Origin: PALSA-911 sp037442565
Lineage (GTDB): Bacteria > Pseudomonadota > Alphaproteobacteria > Acetobacterales > Acetobacteraceae
Assembly (NCBI GenBank): GCA_037442565.1
Contig: JBBIQA010000133.1
Location: forward strand, 1-12,549
Length of the DNA: 12,549 nucleotides
Direction of reading: 5' to 3'
Part shown: one piece after another, positions 6,107 through 12,549 of the stretch
Layout: every line of letters begins with the position of its first letter
Position numbering within the stretch: position 1 is the first letter of the stretch
Made by a program: the position numbers and the translations under genes
The notes under the pieces: generated by a model
What the model saw: the letters and a program-made list of their open reading frames with translations, nothing else
The model's database searches: none
Told to the model about the DNA's origin: nothing

Positions 6107-6855
6107 TCGTCGCCCAGATACACCGCGCGCACCGCCGCGTCCTGGCGGATCTCCGCCGGCGGGCCGCTGGCGAGGATGCGGCCTTCGGCCAGGACGGTGA
6201 CGGTATCGGCGAGGGCGAACACCGCGTCCATGTCGTGCTCCACCAGCACCACGGTGCATTCGCCGGCCAGGGTGCGCAGGATGCCGATCAGCCGGGCGGC
6301 TTCCTCCACGCCGGCGCCGGCCAGGGGCTCGTCCAGCAGCAGCAGGCCGGGGCGGGCCGCCAGCGCGATCGCCAGTTCCAGCTGGCGCTTCCCGCCATGG
6401 CTCAGGCCGCCGGCGATGCTGGCTTCCGACCCCGCCAACCCGACCTTGGCGAGGGCAATGCGGGCGGCCTCGTTCAGCGCGGTTTCGCCTACCGCCGGCC
6501 GGAAGAAATGAAACGACGAGCCTGACCGCGCCTGCGCCGCCAGGGCGACGTTCTCCAGCAGGGAGAACTCCGGCAGGATGGAAACGATCTGGAAGCTGCG
6601 GATCAGGCCGAGCCGGGCACGGCGATGGACCGGCAGGCGGGTGATGTCCTGGCCGTCCAGCCACACCGAGCCCGCGTCCGGGGGGACGCTGCCGAAGATC
6701 TGGTTCAGCAGGCTGGTCTTGCCCGCGCCGTTCGGGCCGATGATGGCGTGGATGGTGTTGGGCAGCACGTCGAGCCAGAGATCGTCGGTGACCACCACCG
6801 CGCCGTAGCGCTTGCAGAGGCCGCGCAGCGAGAGCTTCGGTTGCCGGGCGGTCAT
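6100..6855 (-). CDS. livG: Liv-type ABC transporter ATP-binding protein (LivG-like)
   Basis: Second ATPase of the importer, 251 residues. Walker A GPNGAGKTS is at 40-48, the Q-loop Gln89 in RSFQI, the LSHGG form of the signature typical of LivG at 151-155, Walker B LLLLDEPLAGAG at 171-182, and the switch His207 in VEHDMD. All catalytic elements are present. The C-terminus has the GPPAEIRQDAAVRAVYLG block typical of the BCA/LivG C-terminal extension. The ATG at 6855 shares an ATGA overlap with the livM stop and the gene overlaps livF by 7 nt, so the three are clearly one translational unit. It is expected to pair with the LivF-like ATPase and to contact the LivH/LivM permeases at the membrane. 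Confidence 0.94.
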   Translation of the reverse strand: MTARQPKLSLRGLCKRYGAVVVTDDLWLDVLPNTIHAIIGPNGAGKTSLLNQIFGSVPPDAGSVWLDGQDITRLPVHRRARLGLIRSFQIVSILPEFSLLENVALAAQARSGSSFHFFRPAVGETALNEAARIALAKVGLAGSEASIAGGLSHGGKRQLELAIALAARPGLLLLDEPLAGAGVEEAARLIGILRTLAGECTVVLVEHDMDAVFALADTVTVLAEGRILASGPPAEIRQDAAVRAVYLGDEC

Positions 6856-7772
6856 GCGCGCCGGCCGATCGCGGCCAGCCCGCCGCGGAAGAAGATCACC
6901 GCCAGCACCAGCAGCGGTCCGTACAGGATGCGCCAATGCTCGGTGACATTGCCCAGCGCCTCCTCCGCCAGCAGCACCGCGGCCGCGCCGAGAATGGCGC
7001 CGTGCACGCTGCCCGCGCCGCCGAGGATGACCATGATCAGCAGATCGCCCGAGCGCTGCCACGCGGCGTAGGCCGGGGAGGCGAACTCCGCCGCGTTGGC
7101 CAGCAGCGCGCCCGCCAGCCCCGCCATCATGCCGCCGATGGCGATGGCGGCGAGCTGGATGGCGAAGGGGTTGATCCCCAGCCCCTGCACCCTCTGGCGG
7201 TCCTGGCGGATGGCCCGCAGCGCCCGGCCGAAGCGCGAGGCGACCAGCGCCCGGCTGAACAGGTAGCAGCCGAGCAGCAGCGCCAGGCAGACCGCGTAGA
7301 AGCCATACGGCGTCGCCAATGGTCTGGCATGAAACAAGGTGGTGCGCATGGACAGCGTGTAGCCGTCGTCGCCGCCGTAATCCGCCAGCGAGCCGGCGGC
7401 GAAATAGACCATCTGCGAAAACGCCAGCGTGATCATGATGAAGTTCACCCCGCGCGTGCGCAGCGCCACGGCGCCGGTGGGGATCGCGAAGGCCAGCGAC
7501 GCCGCCAGCACGGCCGGCACCACCACCGCGGCGTCGGTGATCGCGTTGGCGTCCAGGATGGCGACGCCATAGGCGCCGATCGCCAGGAACGCCGCATGGC
7601 CGAAACTGACCAGCCCGCCGGCACCCAGCAGCAGATCGAGGCTCAGCGCGGCGATGCCGAGAATGGCGATGCGCGCGCCGAGGTCCAGCACGTAGCCGGC
7701 GTGCGTTCCCATCGGCAGCACCAGCGGCAATGCCAGCAGCAGGAAGATGGGAACCGCCGTCGGCAGGCGCAT
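6852..7772 (-). CDS. livM: Liv-type ABC transporter permease (LivM-like)
   Basis: Inner-membrane permease of 306 residues with many hydrophobic segments from residue 5 onward. Family landmarks are GLVSFGHAAFLAIGAYG at 53-69, the TRGVNFIMITLAFSQM stretch at 106-121, the cytoplasmic coupling region GRALRAIRQD at 182-191, and GGAGSVHGAILGA at 251-263. The start ATG at 7772 overlaps the livH stop by 1 nt (TGATG), and no strong Shine-Dalgarno is present, so it probably relies on re-initiation by ribosomes finishing livH. Together with LivH it forms the membrane channel of the importer. The frame is open far upstream inside livH, but that extension is Arg/Gly/Ala-rich shadow sequence. Confidence 0.92.
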   Translation of the reverse strand: MRLPTAVPIFLLLALPLVLPMGTHAGYVLDLGARIAILGIAALSLDLLLGAGGLVSFGHAAFLAIGAYGVAILDANAITDAAVVVPAVLAASLAFAIPTGAVALRTRGVNFIMITLAFSQMVYFAAGSLADYGGDDGYTLSMRTTLFHARPLATPYGFYAVCLALLLGCYLFSRALVASRFGRALRAIRQDRQRVQGLGINPFAIQLAAIAIGGMMAGLAGALLANAAEFASPAYAAWQRSGDLLIMVILGGAGSVHGAILGAAAVLLAEEALGNVTEHWRILYGPLLVLAVIFFRGGLAAIGRRA

Positions 7773-8689
7773 CAGGTCGGCACGGCGGGGAACAGGCCGG
7801 CCGGGCGCACCGCCAGAACTGCCGCCATCACCAGGTAGATCAGCATGGAGGCCAGTGCCGGCCCCACCCTGGCCGCCGCCGTGCCCTGCAGCAGCAGGCC
7901 GGCCGCATCGGTCACCATGCCCCGGCCGAGCGTGTCCACGAGGCCCACCAGGATGGCGGCGACGAACGCGCCACGAATGGAGCCGATGCCGCCGATCACG
8001 ATCACCACGAAAGCGAGGATGAGCAAATTGTCGCCCATCCCCGGCTCCACCGACACCAGCGGCGCGGCCAGCGCGCCGGCGAAGCCCGCCAGCATCGCGC
8101 CGACGCCGAACACCTGGCGGAACAGCCGGCCGATATCGACGCCGAGGGAGGCGATCATGACCGGGTTGGAGGCCCCGGCGCGGATGCGCATGCCGGTCCG
8201 CGTGCCGTGGATCACCGCCGCCAGCCCCGCCGCGACCAGCAGCCCGGCAACGATCAGCGCCACCCGGTAGACCGGGTAGCGCAGGCCGGGCATGATCGGA
8301 AACGATCCCGACAGCACCGCCGGCATCGCCAGCTGCAGCGGCGCGGCGCCCCAGATCACCCGCACGCCCTCGTTCAGGAACAGGATGATCCCGAAGGTCG
8401 CCAGCACCTGGTCCAGATGATCGCGCCCGTACAGATGCCGGAACACCGCCCATTCCAGCACCAGCCCCACCGCGCCGGCGGCGAGCACCGCCAGGACCAC
8501 GCCGAGCCAGAACGATCCGGTGATCGCCACGGCCGCGACGGCCAGGTAGGCGCCGAGCATGTACTGCACGCCATGCGCCAGGTTGATGAAATCCATCACC
8601 CCGAACACCAGCGTCAGGCCGGCGGCGATCAGGAACAGCAGCAGGCCGAGCTGCACGCCGTTCAGCGCCTGAATGACCAGCAGCGTCAC
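7772..8689 (-). CDS. livH: Liv-type ABC transporter permease (LivH-like)
   Basis: Inner-membrane permease of 305 residues, the partner of LivM. The N-terminus reads LNGVQLGLLLFLIAAGLTLVFG, then GVMDFINLAHG, which is strongly conserved in LivH proteins. The coupling stretch TRTGMRIRAGASNP is at 163-176, IGGIGSIRGAF at 232-242, and the C-terminal VRPAGLF at 294-300. The start is a GTG at 8689; no ATG lies closer to the conserved N-terminus and no clear Shine-Dalgarno is seen before it. Immediately upstream (ending 6 nt from the start) is the right-hand end, in transcript order, of a large inverted repeat that separates it from the binding-protein gene. That arrangement may set the ratio of binding protein to permease. 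Confidence 0.92.
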   Translation of the reverse strand: MTLLVIQALNGVQLGLLLFLIAAGLTLVFGVMDFINLAHGVQYMLGAYLAVAAVAITGSFWLGVVLAVLAAGAVGLVLEWAVFRHLYGRDHLDQVLATFGIILFLNEGVRVIWGAAPLQLAMPAVLSGSFPIMPGLRYPVYRVALIVAGLLVAAGLAAVIHGTRTGMRIRAGASNPVMIASLGVDIGRLFRQVFGVGAMLAGFAGALAAPLVSVEPGMGDNLLILAFVVIVIGGIGSIRGAFVAAILVGLVDTLGRGMVTDAAGLLLQGTAAARVGPALASMLIYLVMAAVLAVRPAGLFPAVPT

Positions 8690-8695
8690 GGCTCA

Positions 8696-8956
8696 GTGGC
8701 GCGGCAGCGCTGGGGCTCCGCCCCAGACCCCGGCAGGGCGCTGCCCTGCACCCGGAAGGGGACGGTCGTCCCCTTCACCCCCCGGACGGGCTCGTCGGGA
8801 AAGGGGGCTGAACCGACCGTGCCGTTGTGAGGCTTCGACATGCCCCCTTTCCCGACGAACCCATTGGAGAGGGTTAAGGGACGACCGTCCCTTGCGGGGT
8901 GGAGGGGCAGCGCCCCTCCTGGGGCTTGGGGCAAAGCCCCAACCTTGCCGCGCCAC
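8696..8956. repeat. 261-bp two-armed inverted repeat (REP/BIME-like) inside the transporter operon
   Basis: Two diverged copies of a roughly 110-bp element lie head to head. The outer ends are perfect 11-bp inverted repeats (GTGGCGCGGCA at 8696-8706, TGCCGCGCCAC at 8946-8956). The inner ends are perfect 15-bp inverted repeats (8793-8807 and 8843-8857) around a 35-nt centre. Within the arms are local hairpins: CTGGGGC/GCCCCAG (8710-8726), GCAGGGC/GCCCTGC (8733-8749), AAGGGGACG/CGTCCCCTT (8756-8775), AAGGGACG/CGTCCCTT (8876-8893), GAGGGGC/GCCCCTC (8902-8918) and TTGGGGC/GCCCCAA (8926-8942). No T-tracts follow the hairpins, so they do not look like intrinsic terminators. The element fills nearly the whole gap between the binding-protein stop and the livH start. 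No open reading frame in it looks real. Confidence 0.85.
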
Positions 8957-8965
8957 CGGCCCGTG

Positions 8966-10135
8966 TCAGTGCATCTCGCAGCTGGCGGCATAGGGATCGA
9001 CGTCGGCCGCGAACACGCGCTGCACGGTTTCGGTCTGGTATTTGCCGTCGGGCCGCTTGACCACCTTGGTCAGCCAGAAATCCTGCACCGGATAGTGGTT
9101 CCTGCCGAACTTGAAGTTGCCGCGGACGGAAGCGAAGTTGGCCTGCTCCAGCGCCGCGCGCAGCTTCGCCGGGTCCGTGGTGGCGCCGCCGGTCGCGGTC
9201 AGGGCGGCATCGATCAGCGCCGCCGTGTCGTAGGCCTGCGCGGCGTAGGTGCCGGGCACGTAGCCGTATTTCGCCTCGAAATCGGCGACGAACTTCTTGT
9301 TCGCGGCGTTGTCCATGTTCGGCGCCCAGTTCGCCGCCGAATTCAGCCCGACCGCCACGTCGCCCAGCGCCGGCAGCACACTTTCGTCGACGGTGAAGGT
9401 GGACAGGAACGGGATCGTCTCCAGCCCGGCCTGGCGGTACTGCTTCACCAGGGCGATGCCGAGGCCGCCCGGCATGAAGGCGAAGACCGCGTCCGGCTTG
9501 GCTTCGGCGATGCGGGCGAGGTCGGCCTGGAAGTCCATCTGGGTCAGCGGCACATACGTCTCGCCGACGATCTCGCCCTTGTAGAAGCGCTTGAACCCGG
9601 CCATCGCGTCCTTGCCGGCCTGGTAGTTCGGCGCCAGCAGATAGACCCGCTTGTAGCCGCGATCGGCCGCGACCTTGCCCATCACCGCGTGCACCTGGTC
9701 GTTCTGGTAGCTGGTGACGTAGAAATTCGGGTTGCAGGCAGCGCCGGCGAAGGTGGACGGCCCGGCGTTCGGGCTGATCATCACCGTGCCGGATTCCAGC
9801 ACGGGCTTGATGATCGCGGCCAGGATGTTGCTGAACACCGGCCCGACGACGAAGCCCGGCTTCTCCTGGCTCAGCGCCGCGCGGACCTTGTTCACCGCCA
9901 CATCCGGCTTCGATTCGTCGTCGATGACCGCGATGTCCGCCGTCCGGCCGCCCAGCTTGCCGCCGCGTTCGGCGACGCCGAGCAGGAACCCGTCGCGCAC
10001 CTGCTGGCCGAGCGTGGCCTGCGGGCCGCTGAGCACGGCCACCAGATCGATCTTCACCGGCTCCGCCGGTTGGGCGGCGGCGGCGGCGGCGAGAAGAACG
10101 GAGCCCAGCAGGCCCGTCAGGAAGGGGATGCGCAT
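8966..10135 (-). CDS. Periplasmic substrate-binding protein of the Liv-type importer
   Basis: A 389-residue type I periplasmic binding protein (Peripla_BP_6/LivJ-like) that captures the ligand and delivers it to LivH/LivM. The N-terminus MRIPFLTGLLGSVLL plus an alanine run is a Sec signal peptide, with cleavage likely near Ala21. The mature part starts PVKIDLVAVLSGPQATLGQQ, the usual first strand and ligand loop of the family. Further landmarks are VVGPVFSN (96-103), the hinge-side stretch ISPNAGPSTFAGAACNPNFY (120-139), and AAQAYDTAALIDAAL (298-312). There are two cysteines in the mature protein, Cys134 and Cys386, that could pair. The start has AAGGAC 6 nt upstream. Related alphaproteobacterial binding proteins include ones for aromatic or branched amino acids and aromatic acids; the ligand here is unknown. 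Confidence 0.92.
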   Translation of the reverse strand: MRIPFLTGLLGSVLLAAAAAAQPAEPVKIDLVAVLSGPQATLGQQVRDGFLLGVAERGGKLGGRTADIAVIDDESKPDVAVNKVRAALSQEKPGFVVGPVFSNILAAIIKPVLESGTVMISPNAGPSTFAGAACNPNFYVTSYQNDQVHAVMGKVAADRGYKRVYLLAPNYQAGKDAMAGFKRFYKGEIVGETYVPLTQMDFQADLARIAEAKPDAVFAFMPGGLGIALVKQYRQAGLETIPFLSTFTVDESVLPALGDVAVGLNSAANWAPNMDNAANKKFVADFEAKYGYVPGTYAAQAYDTAALIDAALTATGGATTDPAKLRAALEQANFASVRGNFKFGRNHYPVQDFWLTKVVKRPDGKYQTETVQRVFAADVDPYAASCEMH

Positions 10136-10208
10136 CGTCTTGTCCTTGTCCTGTCCATATTTGGAGAATTCTTTCCCCGTTGGACCACGAATCGCGGCCT
10201 GCGTGAAG
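10136..10208 (-). other. Short gap between hldE and the binding-protein gene
   Basis: These 73 nt hold no convincing terminator for hldE and no clear sigma70 promoter. The part next to the start carries three close GGACA copies (minus strand of 10136-10156), the last of which forms the AAGGAC ribosome site. The transporter genes may be co-transcribed with hldE or use a promoter inside hldE. Confidence 0.5.
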
Positions 10209-11729
10209 CTATTCGGCGCGTACCGCCATCCGCTGGATGGTGCCGGTCGTGCTGTGGCCCTGCTCCAGGTTCACCAGCACCACCTCGCCGCCCCAGCCCT
10301 GCACCAGATCGGCCCCGACCACCTGGTCGATCGTGTAGTCCGCGCCCTTCACCAGCACGTCCGGGCGGAGCTCGGCGATCAGTTCAAGCGGCGTGTCCTC
10401 GGCAAACAGCACCACCATGTCCACCGGCGCCAGCGAGGCCATCACCGTGGCCCGCGCCGCCTCCGACTGCACCGGACGGGTCGGGCCCTTCAGCCGGCGC
10501 ACCGAGGCATCGGTGTTCAGCGCCACCACCAGCCGGTCGCAGGCCGCCCGCGCCTCGCTGAGCAGGCGCACATGGCCGGGATGGATCAGGTCGAAGCAGC
10601 CATTGGTGAAGCCGACCCGCAGGCCGGTCATCTGCCAGGCGGCCACACGGGCGCGGGCCTGCTCGGCGGAGACGATCTTGTCGTCCGTGGCGACGATCTC
10701 GCGCAGATGCAGCGCGGCGGTCACCTCGTCGCGGCTCACCGTGGCGGTGCCGGGTTTGGCGACCGACAGCCCGGCGGTCAGGTTCGCCAGGGCCGCCGCT
10801 TCCGGCAGGTCCGCGCCCGCGGCCAGCGCGGTCGCCAGCGCCGCCACCAGGGTGTCGCCGGCGCCGGACACGTCCGCCACCTCGCGCGCCCTTGTGGGCA
10901 TGTGCAGGGTCGGCTGGTCCCGGCGGACCAGGGTCAGGCCCTTGAAGGACCGGGTCACCAGCACCGCCTCGCCATCGGTGGCGGCGAGCGTGGCCTGGCC
11001 GGCGCGTTCCGCGCCCTTGTCGTCGGCGGCGTCGATCCAGGTCGCCACGCGCACCTCGGTCTCGTTCGGGGTCAGCAGGCTGGCGCCGCGATAGGCGGAG
11101 AAATCCGCCCGCTTGGGGTCGGCGATCACCATCTTGCCGCGGCCGCGCGCCAGCTTGATCACATCGGTCAGCACCGCGTCGCAAAGCACGCCCTTGGCGT
11201 AGTCCGACAGCACGACGACCTCGACCTGCTCCAACGCCGCCGCCACGATGTCGAGCAGCGCGGCCGCGGTGCGGGTGTCGATGCTTTCGGTGGTTTCCTC
11301 GTCCAGCCGCAGCAGCTGGTGGGAGCCGACCATGAAGCGGGTTTTCGCCGTGGTCGGGCGGCCGGGCAGCACGACCAGCCTCGCGTCGATCCGCTCGACA
11401 TCGATGCCGGGTGCGTGGGTGAGCAGGGCGGTCACCTCCTCGCCCGCCGCGTCGTCGCCGATGACGCCGGCCAGGATGGCGCGGCCGCCCAGGCTGGCGA
11501 TGTTCAGGGCCACGTTGGCGGCGCCGCCGAGCGTGGCGTGCCGGTTGTTGGGCCGCAGCACCGGGATCGGCGCCTCCGGCGACAGCCGCCCGGCGGTGCC
11601 CAGGACGTAGCGGTCCAGGATGATGTCGCCGAGCACGAGCACCCGCGCGCTGTCCAGCCGGCGCAGGATGGCGGACAGGTCGGTATCGCTGGGCAGGTGC
11701 TCGTAGCGCGCGGGAAGCCGGTCGTTCAT
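10209..11729 (-). CDS. hldE: Bifunctional heptose 7-phosphate kinase / heptose 1-phosphate adenylyltransferase
   Basis: Makes ADP-D-glycero-D-manno-heptose for the lipopolysaccharide inner core. The N-terminal domain phosphorylates heptose 7-phosphate at C1, and the C-terminal domain adenylylates the heptose 1-phosphate after phosphate removal (a separate GmhB step). The ribokinase-type domain spans about residues 25-345: GDIILDRYVLG at 34-44, LSPEAPIPVL at 49-58, LGGAANVALN at 67-76, and the catalytic SGAGD at 288-292 (Asp292). The nucleotidyltransferase domain spans about 370-506: FTNGCFDLIHPGH at 374-386 with the HxGH motif at 383-386, KGADYT at 461-466, and GHSTTGTIQRM at the end. At 506 residues it is slightly longer than usual (about 470-490). 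Starts at 11729 or 11738 are both possible; 11729 is chosen because GGA lies about 10 nt upstream. The reading upstream to 11843 is unlikely. Confidence 0.94.
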   Translation of the reverse strand: MNDRLPARYEHLPSDTDLSAILRRLDSARVLVLGDIILDRYVLGTAGRLSPEAPIPVLRPNNRHATLGGAANVALNIASLGGRAILAGVIGDDAAGEEVTALLTHAPGIDVERIDARLVVLPGRPTTAKTRFMVGSHQLLRLDEETTESIDTRTAAALLDIVAAALEQVEVVVLSDYAKGVLCDAVLTDVIKLARGRGKMVIADPKRADFSAYRGASLLTPNETEVRVATWIDAADDKGAERAGQATLAATDGEAVLVTRSFKGLTLVRRDQPTLHMPTRAREVADVSGAGDTLVAALATALAAGADLPEAAALANLTAGLSVAKPGTATVSRDEVTAALHLREIVATDDKIVSAEQARARVAAWQMTGLRVGFTNGCFDLIHPGHVRLLSEARAACDRLVVALNTDASVRRLKGPTRPVQSEAARATVMASLAPVDMVVLFAEDTPLELIAELRPDVLVKGADYTIDQVVGADLVQGWGGEVVLVNLEQGHSTTGTIQRMAVRAE

Positions 11730-11800
11730 CGGAGCCATCCGGTTGAAAATAGGGGTTTGGTGATGAAAGCCTCGCATTACCATACCGATCGCTGCGTGTC

Positions 11801-11830
11801 CCTGCGTTCCTGGGCTCCTGCGTTCCTGGG
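11801..11830. repeat. 14-bp direct repeat between hldE and cysQ
   Basis: CCTGCGTTCCTGGG occurs at 11801-11814 and again at 11817-11830, a 16-nt period with only CT between the copies. It lies between the divergent starts of hldE and the cysQ-like gene, just upstream of the candidate cysQ promoter. A regulator binding in tandem on one face, or a recent slippage duplication, would explain it. Confidence 0.75.
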
Positions 11831-11836
11831 GCAGGT

Positions 11837-11865
11837 TTGTCATGCGGGTGGCCGGCGTCTATCAA
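11837..11865 (+). promoter_or_regulatory. Candidate sigma70 promoter for the cysQ-like gene
   Basis: TTGTCA (11837-11842) and TATCAA (11860-11865) are separated by exactly 17 nt, giving a start near 11872 and a leader of about 23 nt. A 7-bp inverted repeat, CCGGCGT (11852-11858) and ACGCCGG (11865-11871), is centred on the -10 box, which could be an operator. Confidence 0.5.
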
Positions 11866-11894
11866 CGCCGGGCAACAAATCGCCGCGTGATCGC

Positions 11895-12549
11895 ATGACC
11901 GACCCATCCCTGCTGACCCTGGCCGATGAACTCGCGAGGCGCGCCGGCGAGGCGATCCTCGCCATTCGCGCGCGGGGCTTCGAGACCCTGGCCAAGGCCG
12001 ACGCGTCGCCGGTGACGGAGGCCGATCATGCCGCCGAGGCCATCATCGTCGCCGGCCTGCGCGCCGCCACGCCCGATATTCCCGTGATCGCCGAGGAGGA
12101 GGTGGCCGCCGGGCGCATCACCGCGCCCGGACCGGTGTTCTGGCTGGTCGATCCGCTGGACGGGACCCGCGAGTTCACCGCCGGCAAGGATGAGTTCACC
12201 GTCAATATCGGCCTGATCCGCGACGGAAGCCCGGTGCTCGGCGTGGTCGGCGTGCCGGCGATGGGGGAAAGTTTCGGCGGCATCGTCGGCCAGGGCGCCT
12301 GGAAGCGCGGTGCGGCCGGCCAGCAGCCGATCCGCGCCCGCACCCCGCCGCCCGAGGGGCTGACGGTGATGGCCAGCCGGTTTCATGCCAGCGGCCCGGA
12401 ACTGACGGAATTCCTGGCCGGACGGCGGGTCGCCGCGATCACCAATATCGGCTCCAGCCTGAAATTCTGCCGCATCGCGGAAGGCAAGGTGGATCTCTAT
12501 CCGCGCTTCGGCCGCACCATGGAGTGGGACACCGCCGCCGCCCAGGCCG
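11895..12549 (+). CDS. cysQ: 3'(2'),5'-bisphosphate nucleotidase, CysQ-type (3' end outside window)
   Basis: Inositol-monophosphatase-fold phosphatase that removes the 3'-phosphate from 3'-phosphoadenosine 5'-phosphate (PAP), relieving inhibition in sulfate assimilation; it needs Mg2+. The reading frame is open from the ATG at 11895 to the window edge, 218 complete codons. The metal-binding motifs of the family are visible: TEADHAAE at 41-48, EEE at 67-69, WLVDPLDGTREF at 83-94 with Asp86 and Asp89, and the C-terminal WDTAAAQA at 211-218 with Asp212. The spacing and the DGTREF form fit CysQ better than inositol monophosphatase, which usually has DGTxNF. About 40-50 residues should be missing. 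No strong Shine-Dalgarno precedes the ATG. The gene is divergent from hldE, 165 nt apart. Confidence 0.92.
   Translation, partial: MTDPSLLTLADELARRAGEAILAIRARGFETLAKADASPVTEADHAAEAIIVAGLRAATPDIPVIAEEEVAAGRITAPGPVFWLVDPLDGTREFTAGKDEFTVNIGLIRDGSPVLGVVGVPAMGESFGGIVGQGAWKRGAAGQQPIRARTPPPEGLTVMASRFHASGPELTEFLAGRRVAAITNIGSSLKFCRIAEGKVDLYPRFGRTMEWDTAAAQA

Noticed and set aside
8696..8956. Interpretation of the inverted repeat as a transposon or IS with a transposase
   Set aside because: No transposase-like frame lies inside and there is no obvious target-site duplication; a REP/MITE-like repeat fits better.
8840..10561. 573-codon plus-strand frame across the binding-protein gene
   Set aside because: It begins inside the inverted repeat, spans two genes on the other strand and ends in low-complexity Pro/Arg sequence; a shadow.
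10384..11907. 507-codon minus-strand frame in a different phase from hldE
   Set aside because: Low-complexity Arg/Gly/Ala sequence without motifs, whereas the overlapping phase is unmistakable HldE.

Overview
The window is GC-rich (roughly two thirds G+C by eye) and gene-dense, with many ATGA-type or 1-nt overlaps. It carries an alphaproteobacterial-type ornithine/lysine decarboxylase, a heptose-synthesis gene and a Liv-type transporter. This suggests an alphaproteobacterium, most likely Rhodospirillales/Acetobacteraceae; the lineage is inferred from gene content and from the style of the intergenic hairpins, not proven.

Layout. (1) At the left edge a gene reading leftward has only its first 13 codons in the window. 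(2) Divergent from it is a rightward pair, a luciferase-like flavin monooxygenase and an alpha/beta hydrolase, coupled by an ATGA overlap. (3) After a convergent hairpin zone lies a leftward fold-III PLP decarboxylase (odc/speF type) with a structured leader. (4) A rightward YihY/BrkB membrane protein follows; its stop is 1 nt from the stop of the next leftward gene. (5) A long leftward block, in order of transcription, reads hldE, a periplasmic binding protein, livH, livM, livG, livF and a small cupin. The four central transporter genes overlap at every junction, but a 261-bp two-armed inverted repeat fills the gap between the binding-protein gene and livH. (6) Divergent from hldE, a rightward cysQ-like phosphatase runs off the right edge.

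How the genes work together. The binding protein, two permeases and two ATPases make one complete Liv/HAAT-type ABC importer. Its substrate cannot be read from sequence; amino acids or small organic and aromatic acids are the family's usual ligands. The cupin at the end of that block may act on the imported compound. The monooxygenase and hydrolase probably catalyse successive steps on one small molecule. HldE supplies ADP-heptose precursor for lipopolysaccharide, and CysQ recycles 3'-phosphoadenosine phosphate.

No CRISPR array, tRNA, rRNA, insertion sequence or clear defence system was seen. The most unusual items are the inverted-repeat element inside the transporter operon, the structured decarboxylase leader, and the uncharacterised monooxygenase/hydrolase pair. 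None of them amounts to proof of a new system.
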